22,634 nucleotides of DNA from an uncultured Candidatus Melainabacteria bacterium (GCA_934777245.1 CAKVND010000039.1:1-22634), one strand, 5' to 3'. Positions 1 through 6,836 are shown, numbered from the stretch's first letter. The notes: generated by a model not told the origin, from the letters alone. Program-made: numbers and translations.

Positions 1-731
1 TACCAAAATCTCAGAATGCTGAGGTTGGTGCAAGTAAATTTTGCCCTGGATGCGGACACGGAATAACTTTAAAAGCATTAGAAAGCGCAATTGATGAACT
101 TGGTATTCAACAAAAAACAGTTTTTGGTTGCGATATCGGATGTTCACTTTTGGCTTGGAACTATTTGGACGTAGATACTGTTCAAACCCACCACGGTAGA
201 ACAACTCCTGTTATCTATGGTTTCACAAGAGCAAACAAAGATGCTATCGGTATTGCTTATATGGGCGATGGCGGCGGTCTTGCAATCGGCGCGCAACACT
301 TAGTAAACGCAACTGTTCGTGGTGAAAGAATGATGATTGTTGTTGTAAATAACACTAACTATGGTATGACAGGCGGTCAAATGTCTCCAACAACAATGCC
401 CGGACAAAAAACTGAAACAACACCTTACGGTAGAGATTGCGAAGTTACAGGTAAACCTGCAAAGGCTGCTGAAATGGTTGCTTCAATTGCGGATAAGTCA
501 AAATCTTTTGTTGCACGTTCAACTGTTTCTAACTTTATGAAGCTAAAACAAACTTTCGTAAAAGGTTTGAAGAATGTTGAAAACGGCGGATTTTCATTCG
601 TAGAAGTTCTTTCAATTTGTCCACTAAACTGGAGAACTAACAACGTTGATACGTTTGGCAGACTTAAACAAATGGAAGAATTCTTTGAAGTGAAAGAATT
701 CTTACTTCCAAATAGAGATGAAAAGGCTTAG
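1..731 (+). CDS. korB: 2-oxoacid:ferredoxin oxidoreductase, beta subunit (5' end outside window)
   Basis: This subunit binds thiamine diphosphate and, with the alpha, gamma and delta subunits, oxidatively decarboxylates a 2-oxoacid such as 2-oxoglutarate to an acyl-CoA while reducing ferredoxin in the cytoplasm. The open frame runs from base 3 without a start, so the gene begins upstream; 242 residues are visible. The N-terminal part shows CPGCGHG, the Fe-S ligand/TPP region of this family, then GDGGGLAIG followed by NNTNYGMTGGQ, the Mg-TPP binding motif. A TTG at 150 could be taken as a start but lies after CPGCGHG, so it is internal. korC and korD follow on the same strand. The 2-oxoglutarate assignment over another 2-oxoacid is inferred from the overall look of the subunits and is not certain. 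Confidence 0.9.
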   Translation, partial: PKSQNAEVGASKFCPGCGHGITLKALESAIDELGIQQKTVFGCDIGCSLLAWNYLDVDTVQTHHGRTTPVIYGFTRANKDAIGIAYMGDGGGLAIGAQHLVNATVRGERMMIVVVNNTNYGMTGGQMSPTTMPGQKTETTPYGRDCEVTGKPAKAAEMVASIADKSKSFVARSTVSNFMKLKQTFVKGLKNVENGGFSFVEVLSICPLNWRTNNVDTFGRLKQMEEFFEVKEFLLPNRDEKA

Positions 732-745
732 ATGAAAAGTATTTA

Positions 746-868
746 GTTTAGGAGTTGAGAAGTTTATAAGTTTAGAAGAAGTTATAATAATTTCAATTAT
801 ATACTTGTTAGAAATAAAAAAATAAATTAAAATTTCTTCTAAACTCCTCAACTTATAAACTTCTAAAC
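746..868. repeat. Inverted repeat of four 8-base units per arm, between korB and korC
   Basis: The left arm (746-777) is four contiguous 8-mers: gtttagga, gttgagaa, gtttataa, gtttagaa. The right arm (837-868), read on the minus strand, is again four: gtttagaa, gtttataa, gttgagga, gtttagaa. A 59-base AT-rich spacer separates them. The innermost 11 bases (770-780 with 834-844) pair perfectly and the outer units pair imperfectly. Two more unit-like 8-mers lie at 882-897. It ends about 35 bases before the korC ribosome binding site. I do not recognise it as a named family. Confidence 0.8.
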
Positions 869-913
869 AAGTTTCCCTTATTTCAAAACTACTAAACTCA
901 AAAGGAGATAACA

Positions 914-1477
914 ATGTCTAGAACAAAAATAGTATTAGCCGGTGAAGGCGGACAAGGCGTTCAGTCTATTGCTAAAATTCTTGTTGAAGCCGGTTATGAA
1001 GCCGGTAAACAAGTTTTATATATTCCAAACTTTGGCGTAGAACAAAGAGGCGGTGTTTCAATTGCATTTTGCCAAATTGCTGACGAAAGAATCGGCGAAC
1101 CAAGATTTGCAAAAGGCGATATAATTATTATGCTTTCTGATAGAGCAATCGACAGATGCGAAGCTTATGTAAGCGAAAACTCAACTGTTGTTTACGATAC
1201 ATCAGTTTGCACAAAAAAACCTCAAGTTAAATGCAAGCAAGTAATCGGTGTTGATGCGAATAAGATTGCGAACGAAAAACTTAGCGCAAGAGTATTCAAT
1301 ATAATTATTTTGGGTGTTTTACTTGCAGCGACAAATGTTTTGAGATTGGAAGATATCAAAAATGCAATGGAAATGGCACTTGGCAAAAAATTCGACGCCA
1401 AACCTGAATTGAGAGAATTAAATTATAAGGCTCTTGAGATAGGGATGGGGTTAGTGAACGTCGGAGCGAAAGTGTAA
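914..1477 (+). CDS. korC: 2-oxoacid:ferredoxin oxidoreductase, gamma subunit
   Basis: This 187-residue protein is the gamma subunit of the ferredoxin-dependent 2-oxoacid oxidoreductase, completing the catalytic core with KorA and KorB. It begins with a typical gamma-domain motif, KIVLAGEGGQGVQS (residues 5-18). The family signature YIPNFGVEQRGG (about residues 36-47) and a later LSDRAIDR segment follow. The length matches the family's usual 180-190 residues. A strong AAAGGAGAT ribosome binding site sits just before the ATG. It is flanked on both sides by inverted repeats of 8-base units, so the spacing to korB (182 bases) and korD (157 bases) is long for an operon. No internal terminator with a T-run is visible, so co-transcription is likely. 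Confidence 0.9.
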   Translation: MSRTKIVLAGEGGQGVQSIAKILVEAGYEAGKQVLYIPNFGVEQRGGVSIAFCQIADERIGEPRFAKGDIIIMLSDRAIDRCEAYVSENSTVVYDTSVCTKKPQVKCKQVIGVDANKIANEKLSARVFNIIILGVLLAATNVLRLEDIKNAMEMALGKKFDAKPELRELNYKALEIGMGLVNVGAKV

Positions 1478-1483
1478 ATTAAA

Positions 1484-1609
1484 GTGAATAAGTGAATAAG
1501 GCAATAAGTGAATAAGTTCGTTTTAGTTTATTGTCATTATTAAACTTTGTTATACATTGAAAATATTTAATACGAACTTATTCACCTATTCACTTATTGA
1601 CTTATTCAC
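1484..1609. repeat. Inverted repeat of four 8-base units per arm, between korC and korD
   Basis: The left arm (1484-1515) is gtgaataa, gtgaataa, ggcaataa, gtgaataa, followed by gttcg. The right arm (1573-1609), read on the minus strand, is gtgaataa, gtcaataa, gtgaatag, gtgaataa, gttcg. The spacer of 52 bases (1521-1572) is AT-rich. This copies the architecture of the element at 746-868 (four 8-mers, spacer, four 8-mers) with a different unit sequence. It ends about 12 bases before the korD ribosome binding site region. Confidence 0.85.
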
Positions 1610-1634
1610 TTAACTCCAAACAGAAAGGATTAAA

Positions 1635-1907
1635 ATGACAGAAAAAAAATATCATGGCTATAAAATAGAAGGTGTTGGCAAAGGTAAAGCTGACTATTAT
1701 GTTTATACTGATTTGTGCAAAGGGTGCGGACTTTGTATCGCAAAATGCCCTATGAATAAAGCAGGCAAAGAATGTTTGACGTGGTCAAAAGAAGTTGGTC
1801 TATACCAAACTCCTGCGGTTGCGCCAAATCCTGAAATCTGTATTGCTTGTGGTGCTTGTGCAATGACTTGCCCAGATAGCGCGATTAGAATTGAAAAAAG
1901 AAATTAA
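1635..1907 (+). CDS. korD: 2-oxoacid:ferredoxin oxidoreductase, delta subunit (2x[4Fe-4S] ferredoxin-like)
   Basis: This 90-residue protein is the small ferredoxin-like subunit that passes electrons from the KorABC core to soluble ferredoxin. Two classical [4Fe-4S] cluster motifs are visible: CKGCGLCIAKCP at about residues 29-40 and CIACGACAMTCP at about residues 69-80. Between them lies the longer loop typical of delta subunits. A ribosome binding site (AAAGGAT) precedes the ATG. It closes the operon, with a strong hairpin terminator starting ten bases after the stop. The visible order is beta-gamma-delta; an alpha subunit gene is expected upstream of the window. Confidence 0.9.
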   Translation: MTEKKYHGYKIEGVGKGKADYYVYTDLCKGCGLCIAKCPMNKAGKECLTWSKEVGLYQTPAVAPNPEICIACGACAMTCPDSAIRIEKRN

Positions 1908-1916
1908 ATGAGTTTA

Positions 1917-1950
1917 AAAATCCCTTCTTAAAGCAATAAGAAGGGATTTT
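1917..1950. terminator. Rho-independent terminator after korD
   Basis: Perfect 14-bp stem: bases 1917-1930 pair with 1937-1950, with a 6-base loop (aagcaa). An A-run starts the stem and a T-run ends it, so it can work on both strands. It closes the kor operon. Confidence 0.9.
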
Positions 1951-2042
1951 AGCATAGAGTAAAGATAGCTCTTTTCAAAAAAGAAACTACCGACAAAATT
2001 ATTTTAGACCTCTGGTAAGTTCCCGACTAGAAAGGAGGAAAT

Positions 2043-2159
2043 ATGAATAATCTCAACTTGACATTATTTTTAATCTTTTTGATTTTATACATATTAAAAA
2101 ATAGCTCTAACCACAAGGATAAAAGCTATTTAGACCTCTTAGAGTTATCGATAATTTGA
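2043..2159 (+). CDS. Putative 38-residue single-pass membrane mini-protein
   Basis: A short open frame starts at an ATG preceded by a near-perfect Shine-Dalgarno sequence, AAAGGAGG at 2031-2038. The product begins MNNLNLTLFLIFLILYILK, a hydrophobic stretch long enough for one membrane span, followed by a polar, charged tail (NSSNHKDKSYLDLLELSII). It stands alone between the kor terminator and folC, within a 400-base region that has no larger gene. Two short words, atagctct (1965, 2101) and ttagacctct (2004, 2130), each occur both in the leader and inside the frame. An 8-bp inverted repeat (2099-2106 with 2124-2131) also lies inside the frame. It could be a small regulatory membrane protein or a type I toxin-like peptide, but I see no antisense RNA promoter. 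Function unknown; that it is translated is an inference from the ribosome binding site and hydrophobic profile. Confidence 0.45.
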   Translation: MNNLNLTLFLIFLILYILKNSSNHKDKSYLDLLELSII

Positions 2160-2268
2160 CCAAAACTATCACCCTATGCCTTTATTATACAATATGAGTT
2201 CTTTTTTTCAACGGTAGTAGAAATATAGGGTGCACAAAAGTTTTTGTTTTCTATTTCTCATAAAAACA

Positions 2269-2305
2269 CTCTCCTTCTTTTCGTGTTAACATAAAAGAAG
2301 GAGAG
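2269..2305 (+). promoter_or_regulatory. Perfect hairpin sequestering the folC ribosome binding site
   Basis: Bases 2269-2281 (ctctccttctttt) are exactly complementary to 2293-2305 (aaaagaaggagag), with an 11-base loop. The right arm contains the AAGGAG ribosome binding site of folC, whose ATG follows at 2309. In mRNA this 13-bp stem would hide the site completely. Read on the minus strand the same hairpin is followed by a short T-rich run, so it could also be a weak terminator for antisense transcripts. An outer inverted repeat (caccctat 2170-2177 with atagggtg 2225-2232) lies upstream. Confidence 0.65.
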
Positions 2306-2308
2306 ATT

Positions 2309-3460
2309 ATGTACGAAGATGCAATAAAATTACTCACAAGCAAAGGTAAATTTTACGTGGATTTAGGTCTGGATAGAATCAAATCTGCTTTAGAAAAATT
2401 TGATAATCCACAAAATGATTTAAAATTCATACACGTAGCTGGAACAAACGGCAAAGGCTCAGTTTGCACGATTTTAGACTCAATTTTAAGAGAAGCCGGT
2501 TACAAAACAGGCTTATACACAAGTCCGCACGTTTGGGAATACACAGAACGTATACGCGTTTGCGGTGTTGAAATTTCTAAAGAAGATTTTGAAAAATATG
2601 TTTTCAAAATCTGCAACTGCGGCATTCATTTAACAGAGTTTGAAATTCTTACAGTAATGATGTTTTTGTATTTCAAACAAAAAAATGTTGATATTGCAAT
2701 TCTTGAAACCGGTTTAGGGGGAAGACTTGACGCTACAAATGTCATAGAACAAAATCTTTGTGCAATAATCACTCAAATCGATTTAGACCACACCGAGCGT
2801 TTGGGTAATACAAAAGAAAAAATCGCATTTGAAAAAGCCGGTATAATTAAGAAAAACTGCCCTGTAATAACTTCTATGGGCTACGAAGCAATTAGAGATA
2901 AAGCAGACGAAATGAATTCAATGTTTGTATTAACAACTCCGTTTGTCCGTCCGGATTTTATTGAAGCTTTGAGCCTAAAAGGAAATCATCAAATAGAAAA
3001 TCTGGCATTAGCAATTAATGCGATAAATTATCTGTTCAAAAATATCGACGACGAAACAATTATAAGAGGGCTTGAAAAAGTTAAAAATCCTTGCAGATTT
3101 CAGTATTTCCCGGTTGAAAATCTAATAGTAGATGCTTCACACAATCCCAACGGAGTTCAAGCATTGCGAAACAATTTAGATGATTATTTTCCAAACGAGA
3201 AACGCAGATTTGTTTTCGGATGTTTAAAAAACAAAGATTACGAAAAAATGATGAATATTCTTTTTAGAGAAGGTGACGAAATTTATTTTAATGAATTTGA
3301 TTATCCAAACGCCTGCACTTACGAAGAACTTAAATCAAAATGCCCATTTAAAGCAGAAAAATATATCGGTCAAATTTTAGCAAACGACAAACTAAATATA
3401 ATCTGCGGTTCTTTTTATATGATTGGCAAGATGAAGTGGTTAAAAGAACTTCAGCACTAA
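2309..3460 (+). CDS. folC: Bifunctional folylpolyglutamate synthase / dihydrofolate synthase
   Basis: A cytoplasmic Mur-ligase-family enzyme that adds glutamate to dihydropteroate and to folates using ATP. At 383 residues it is somewhat shorter than the usual 420-430. The ATP-binding loop HVAGTNGKGSVCTILDSIL lies at about residues 43-61. The folate-enzyme segment GLYTSPHVWEYTERIRV and the ETGLGGRLDATN motif follow. The C-terminal domain carries VDASHNPNG, the conserved Mur-ligase motif. The AAGGAG ribosome binding site is enclosed in a perfect hairpin, which suggests control of translation. Its 3' end overlaps the convergent gene at 3457-4122 by four bases. It is probably a single-gene unit. 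Confidence 0.92.
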   Translation: MYEDAIKLLTSKGKFYVDLGLDRIKSALEKFDNPQNDLKFIHVAGTNGKGSVCTILDSILREAGYKTGLYTSPHVWEYTERIRVCGVEISKEDFEKYVFKICNCGIHLTEFEILTVMMFLYFKQKNVDIAILETGLGGRLDATNVIEQNLCAIITQIDLDHTERLGNTKEKIAFEKAGIIKKNCPVITSMGYEAIRDKADEMNSMFVLTTPFVRPDFIEALSLKGNHQIENLALAINAINYLFKNIDDETIIRGLEKVKNPCRFQYFPVENLIVDASHNPNGVQALRNNLDDYFPNEKRRFVFGCLKNKDYEKMMNILFREGDEIYFNEFDYPNACTYEELKSKCPFKAEKYIGQILANDKLNIICGSFYMIGKMKWLKELQH

Positions 3461-4122
3461 GCTATCATCGTTAACAATTTCAATGCAACCAAAGCTAATC
3501 CTTGAAAACCACTAAATTTTAAAGACTTTTCTGCTTTAATTTTATCGAAATTCAAATTTTCACCAAAATTGTATTTTTCTAAAATTTCTTTAAATCCATT
3601 TACGCCTTGTAATTCGAAGCTTGTATTAAAATGTTCGCGCAAAGATTTTTTCTTTTCCGGTTTAAATTCAGGAGAAGAAGCTATATTATCACATATCATG
3701 CTTTTAAGATTTGGCTTTTTCCCACTTTCCACATGATGAACAGAATGTTTTCTATGCCAATCTGATACAAAAGATTTTGGGAATCCCAATGTATAAAGAA
3801 TCAATTTATCTAAATCATGAGTAACACTATCAATAGAATTTCTACCGAACAATTCTTTTTCTACCATTGCAAAAACTATTTTATGATCATAAGTATGCTG
3901 AATGTTCTTCACATAATTTTTTGCATATGCCTTAATTTTTCCCATTAAACCACGAAGACCGACTGCATTCTTCTCTGCAATCGGTCTTCGCACAAAAATA
4001 TCCACTCTTTCAGGTACTCTCTGAAGTCTCAATGCTCCCTGAAAGTCTATGCTCTTTTGTTTTGGGGGACGAGCATTATAATTTCCATAATAAAAAGGGT
4101 TAGTATTGCATTTTATTTCCAT
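3457..4122 (-). CDS. HD-like (DUF5662-type) putative phosphohydrolase, lineage-specific N-terminus
   Basis: 221 residues with no signal peptide. After a polar N-terminus containing SIDFQGALR comes a helical stretch with possible metal ligands spaced as in HD-like domains: H76 and H80, H102-D103 in THDLDKL, the cluster H123, H126 and H129-H130 in WHRKHSVHH, and D145. This order (H...HD...HxxH...D) recalls the DUF5662 family of HD-like predicted phosphohydrolases. The call is based on motif spacing only, so it is tentative and the substrate is unknown. The gene stands alone and converges with folC. The start has no Shine-Dalgarno sequence. A possible extended -10 (TGC GAGAAT, 4128-4136) ends 5 bases before the ATG. 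A long inverted repeat (3953-3962 with 3981-3990) lies inside the frame. Confidence 0.5.
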   Translation of the reverse strand: MEIKCNTNPFYYGNYNARPPKQKSIDFQGALRLQRVPERVDIFVRRPIAEKNAVGLRGLMGKIKAYAKNYVKNIQHTYDHKIVFAMVEKELFGRNSIDSVTHDLDKLILYTLGFPKSFVSDWHRKHSVHHVESGKKPNLKSMICDNIASSPEFKPEKKKSLREHFNTSFELQGVNGFKEILEKYNFGENLNFDKIKAEKSLKFSGFQGLALVALKLLTMIA

Positions 4123-4193
4123 AACTTATTCTCGCACATCAAAAATAAAATGCAAGTAATAATTTGAATAAATCTTTACAAATCTATAAAATC

Positions 4194-4967
4194 CTATATT
4201 GCTCTTGTTGCATAAAGATTTTGACGAAAATCTTTTATATGTTCAGCTTCTTTTTTGTAATCACTTTCCAAAATTGCATCAATATTCTTATCCAAAAGCG
4301 TTACAACATCTTTTATATTTTCACCGTTCATCAAAATCATATCATTTGCCATTTCAGTATTAGAAAGAGCTAATCTTGTAGTATCACGAAAACCGCTTGA
4401 AGCTAATTTTTGGGCAAGTTCATTGCTTTCGATATTTTTACACAAAGCTTGAGCAACGAGCATAGGTGCATGAGAAATTAAAGCAACAGCTTTATCATGT
4501 TCTCGTGGCGTCGTCATAACTGTATTAGCACCAAAATCTTTTATAACTGATTTTAGTTTCTCAAAATCCTCCAAAGCGGTATCATCTTTTAAAGTTATAG
4601 CCCAAGTTGCACCTTCAAAAAGTTCAGGAAATGAATGTTCCCAACCGCTATGTTCAGTACCCGCCATCGGATGAGAAGGAATAAATTTAAATTTATAATT
4701 CTTCTTTGAAACAAATTCTTTCAGACTGCAAACATCTGTTACAATAGTAGTTTCATCTAAAAAACCTTCCAATTTATCTAAAATTTCAAGCGTTTTGTTC
4801 ATCGGAGTGCAAACAAAAACCAAATCACAACCTTTTAATGACGCATAATCTTTACTCACACCTTCTTCATTAACTGAGCGTGAAATACCTATCATTTCGT
4901 GCTTTTCTTTTCCACGCTTAAAAATAGAACCGCCTATTAAACCTAAACCAATAACTCCAATTTTCAT
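4194..4967 (-). CDS. tyrA: Prephenate dehydrogenase
   Basis: This 257-residue cytoplasmic enzyme oxidatively decarboxylates prephenate to 4-hydroxyphenylpyruvate with NAD(P)+, the committed step to tyrosine. The Rossmann motif GVIGLGLIGGS lies at residues 4-14. The family's catalytic region shows SHPMAGTEHSGWEHSFPELF (substrate-binding HPMAG), and LISHAPMLVAQAL follows in the dimerisation domain. No chorismate mutase or ACT domain is attached, so this is the short monofunctional form. The ATG follows the proA stop codon with no bases between, and its ribosome binding site (AAGGAT) lies inside the last proA codons, implying translational coupling. Some related enzymes prefer arogenate; the sequence alone does not settle this. 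Confidence 0.9.
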   Translation of the reverse strand: MKIGVIGLGLIGGSIFKRGKEKHEMIGISRSVNEEGVSKDYASLKGCDLVFVCTPMNKTLEILDKLEGFLDETTIVTDVCSLKEFVSKKNYKFKFIPSHPMAGTEHSGWEHSFPELFEGATWAITLKDDTALEDFEKLKSVIKDFGANTVMTTPREHDKAVALISHAPMLVAQALCKNIESNELAQKLASSGFRDTTRLALSNTEMANDMILMNGENIKDVVTLLDKNIDAILESDYKKEAEHIKDFRQNLYATRAI

Positions 4968-6224
4968 CTAAATATCCTTATGATTAAACTTCTTCACACC
5001 TTCAACATAATCTTTAACAATATCGCCATTACCTTCCAAATTGTATTTATAAATTGTAAGACCTTCTAATCCAACAGGGCCTCTGGCATGGGTTTTATTT
5101 GTAGAAATTCCGACTTCTGCGCCGAAACCATACCTAAAACCGTCTGCAAATCTGGTTGATACGTTATGATAAACTCCGGCCGAATCAACTGCATTCATAA
5201 ATATTTTGGCATTATTTTCATCTTCTGTCAAAATTGATTCCGTATGACCTGAAGAAAATTCATTAATATGTTCAATTGCTTCTTCTAGACTTGAAACAAA
5301 TTTATAAGACAATATTTTATCAGAATATTCTTTATGCCAAGTTTCAGGAGTAGCAATAAGCTCAATATCGGCATCTTCTAAAGCTTTTAACAATTCTGTT
5401 TCATATTTGAAGTCTTTATGAATTAAAATTGTTTCAACAGAATTACATGCGCTAGGATATTGAGTTTTAGCATCAATTATAACTCGTTTTGATTTTTCTA
5501 AATCAGCAGAAGCGTCTACGAATATATGACAAATTCCATCAGCATGACCCAATACAGGAATTTTTGTATTTTCTTTTATAAACTTAACCAAGTTGTTTCC
5601 GCCGCGAGGAATAATTAAATCAATGTATTTGTCCATAGAAAGCATGTTTTTTACATCATCCCTTGTAAAAACTTGTGTCAAAACATTTTCAGGGAAACCT
5701 TCTGTTTTCGCTAAAGCTTCTTGAATAACATTCATAATAGCTTTATTTGTATTTATAGATTCTTTTCCGCCTTTCAAAATAACAGCGTTTGAAGATTTTA
5801 TCGCTAATGATGAAATTTGAGAAATAACATCCGGTCTTGCTTCAAAAATAATTCCAAGAACACCTATTGGACAGGATATTTTTGTCAAAATCAAACCATC
5901 ATCAAGTTGACGTTTAAGAAGCGTTTTACCAATCGGGTCTTCAAGATTTGAAATATCAAGAATGCCTTGTATCATATCGCGCATTTTGTTTTCATCTAAT
6001 TTAAGACGATTAAAAACCGATTGTGACAACTCACCTTTTTCAACAAAAGGTTTAGCCAATTCCAAATCCATTTTATTAGCTTCAAAAATCTTGTCCTCAT
6101 TAGCTTTTAAATTATTTGCGATATTCAAAAGCGCATTATTTTTTATTTCAGTAGATAAAGTCGCAACTTTTTTTGACGCATTTTTAGCTTTTGTTGCAAT
6201 TTCGAGAAAATTATTTTCTTCCAT
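4968..6224 (-). CDS. proA: Glutamate-5-semialdehyde dehydrogenase (gamma-glutamyl phosphate reductase)
   Basis: This 418-residue cytoplasmic enzyme reduces gamma-glutamyl phosphate to glutamate-5-semialdehyde with NADPH, the second step of proline synthesis. It belongs to the aldehyde dehydrogenase superfamily. The active-site cysteine is C260 in TQYPSACNSVET. GHADGICHIFVD (about 226-237) and the C-terminal signature running from TRFADGFRYGFGAEVGIST to HARGPVGLEGL are all present. Length matches the family. The start is preceded by GAGG and overlaps the upstream 73-residue gene by 14 bases, while tyrA follows at once, giving a tight three-gene unit. No proB is in the window. Confidence 0.93.
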   Translation of the reverse strand: MEENNFLEIATKAKNASKKVATLSTEIKNNALLNIANNLKANEDKIFEANKMDLELAKPFVEKGELSQSVFNRLKLDENKMRDMIQGILDISNLEDPIGKTLLKRQLDDGLILTKISCPIGVLGIIFEARPDVISQISSLAIKSSNAVILKGGKESINTNKAIMNVIQEALAKTEGFPENVLTQVFTRDDVKNMLSMDKYIDLIIPRGGNNLVKFIKENTKIPVLGHADGICHIFVDASADLEKSKRVIIDAKTQYPSACNSVETILIHKDFKYETELLKALEDADIELIATPETWHKEYSDKILSYKFVSSLEEAIEHINEFSSGHTESILTEDENNAKIFMNAVDSAGVYHNVSTRFADGFRYGFGAEVGISTNKTHARGPVGLEGLTIYKYNLEGNGDIVKDYVEGVKKFNHKDI

Positions 6225-6432
6225 TTCTATATGCCTCGCACAATTTACAGTATTTTAGACGTCTTAGATTAATCATATTAGAGAATTTTTTTCTCATTAA
6301 TTCTTCCTGCAAAGATAATGCAGGTTTTTCTTCTAAGGCGTGGGGTTGTCTAACTACAAAACCTGATAAATCCATAAACGGAACTACGTTTCTATAGTCC
6401 ATATAAGGGTTTCGTCTTGATTGTTCGCTCAT
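6211..6432 (-). CDS. Small hypothetical protein with CxxC, leader of the proA-tyrA unit
   Basis: A 73-residue charged protein of unknown function. The start is supported by a strong GAGGAGAAGG sequence directly upstream. The C-terminal part has LRRLKYCKLCEAYRNG with a CxxC pair (C62, C65), which might bind a metal, though only one pair is present. No signal peptide or membrane segment is visible. Its end overlaps the proA start by 14 bases, so it is very likely co-translated with proA and tyrA. I do not recognise the family. Strength of the ribosome binding site and the overlap are the main reasons to think it is real. Confidence 0.6.
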   Translation of the reverse strand: MSEQSRRNPYMDYRNVVPFMDLSGFVVRQPHALEEKPALSLQEELMRKKFSNMINLRRLKYCKLCEAYRNGRK

Positions 6433-6449
6433 TCCTTCTCCTCAAAAAT

Positions 6450-6461
6450 GTGATAGTTACC
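6450..6461 (-). promoter_or_regulatory. GGTAACTATCA element, candidate -10 region of the proA unit
   Basis: On the minus strand the sequence GGTAACTATCA ends 18 bases before the ATG at 6432, with the ribosome binding site in between. TATCAC could be the -10 box and would give a leader of about 11 bases. The same 11-mer stands at an equivalent place (10968-10978) before the gene starting at 10946. No convincing -35 at the standard distance. Confidence 0.4.
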
Positions 6462-6595
6462 CTTAAAAACTATTTTAGTCAAAATCTTATTTAAGGACAA
6501 TAGAATGTTAATGAAAATTTACTTTTCGATTTCTTTAAATTAAATTTTAAATTAATAGTGCGAATTTTAACCCAACCAAATGTTCATTTGATTTA

Positions 6596-6823
6596 TCATT
6601 TCAAAATAAATTCATCCGGCACAGGATCATACCCGCCATCGTTAAACGGATGACATTTTAGAATTCGCTTTATTGCTAAATAACTTCCCTTTAACAACCC
6701 AAAACGAACAATCGCTTGTTTAGCATATTCAGAACAAGTCGGATAAAATCGGCAACGAGAAGGCGTCAACGCTGAAATTCTTTGATAAATTCTAATAAAA
6801 AATATGACAATTTTTTTTAACAT
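6596..6823 (-). CDS. yidD: Membrane protein insertion efficiency factor YidD
   Basis: A 75-residue inner-membrane-associated protein that assists YidC-dependent insertion of membrane proteins. Diagnostic features are all visible: an amphipathic N-terminus ([17 protein letters not shown]), the core [19 protein letters not shown] with its conserved cysteines, and [13 protein letters not shown] near the end. Length fits the family. It lies 13 bases after the stop of the WG-repeat gene and is probably transcribed with it. In many bacteria yidD sits with rnpA and yidC; here it does not. Its ribosome binding site is weak. Confidence 0.95.
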   Translation of the reverse strand: MLKKIVIFFIRIYQRISALTPSRCRFYPTCSEYAKQAIVRFGLLKGSYLAIKRILKCHPFNDGGYDPVPDEFILK

Positions 6824-6836
6824 TTACATTCTCAAC

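Noticed and set aside
150..731. TTG at 150 as the start of korB
   Set aside because: The same frame is open back to base 3 and includes the family's CPGCGHG motif, so the gene starts outside the window.
746..868. Rho-independent terminator between korB and korC
   Set aside because: The stem is AT-rich with a 59-base spacer, has mismatches in outer units and no T-run immediately after it, so it does not look like a terminator.
2160..2268. Standard promoter for folC around tttattatacaat
   Set aside because: TATACA or TATTAT boxes exist, but no -35 at 16-18 bases could be found; left uncalled.
4164..4373. Plus-strand frame over the end of tyrA
   Set aside because: Shadow of a well-supported minus-strand gene, with no ribosome binding site.
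6562..6595. Terminator after yidD from caaatg/catttg
   Set aside because: Only a 6-bp AT-rich stem with no T-run on the minus strand.
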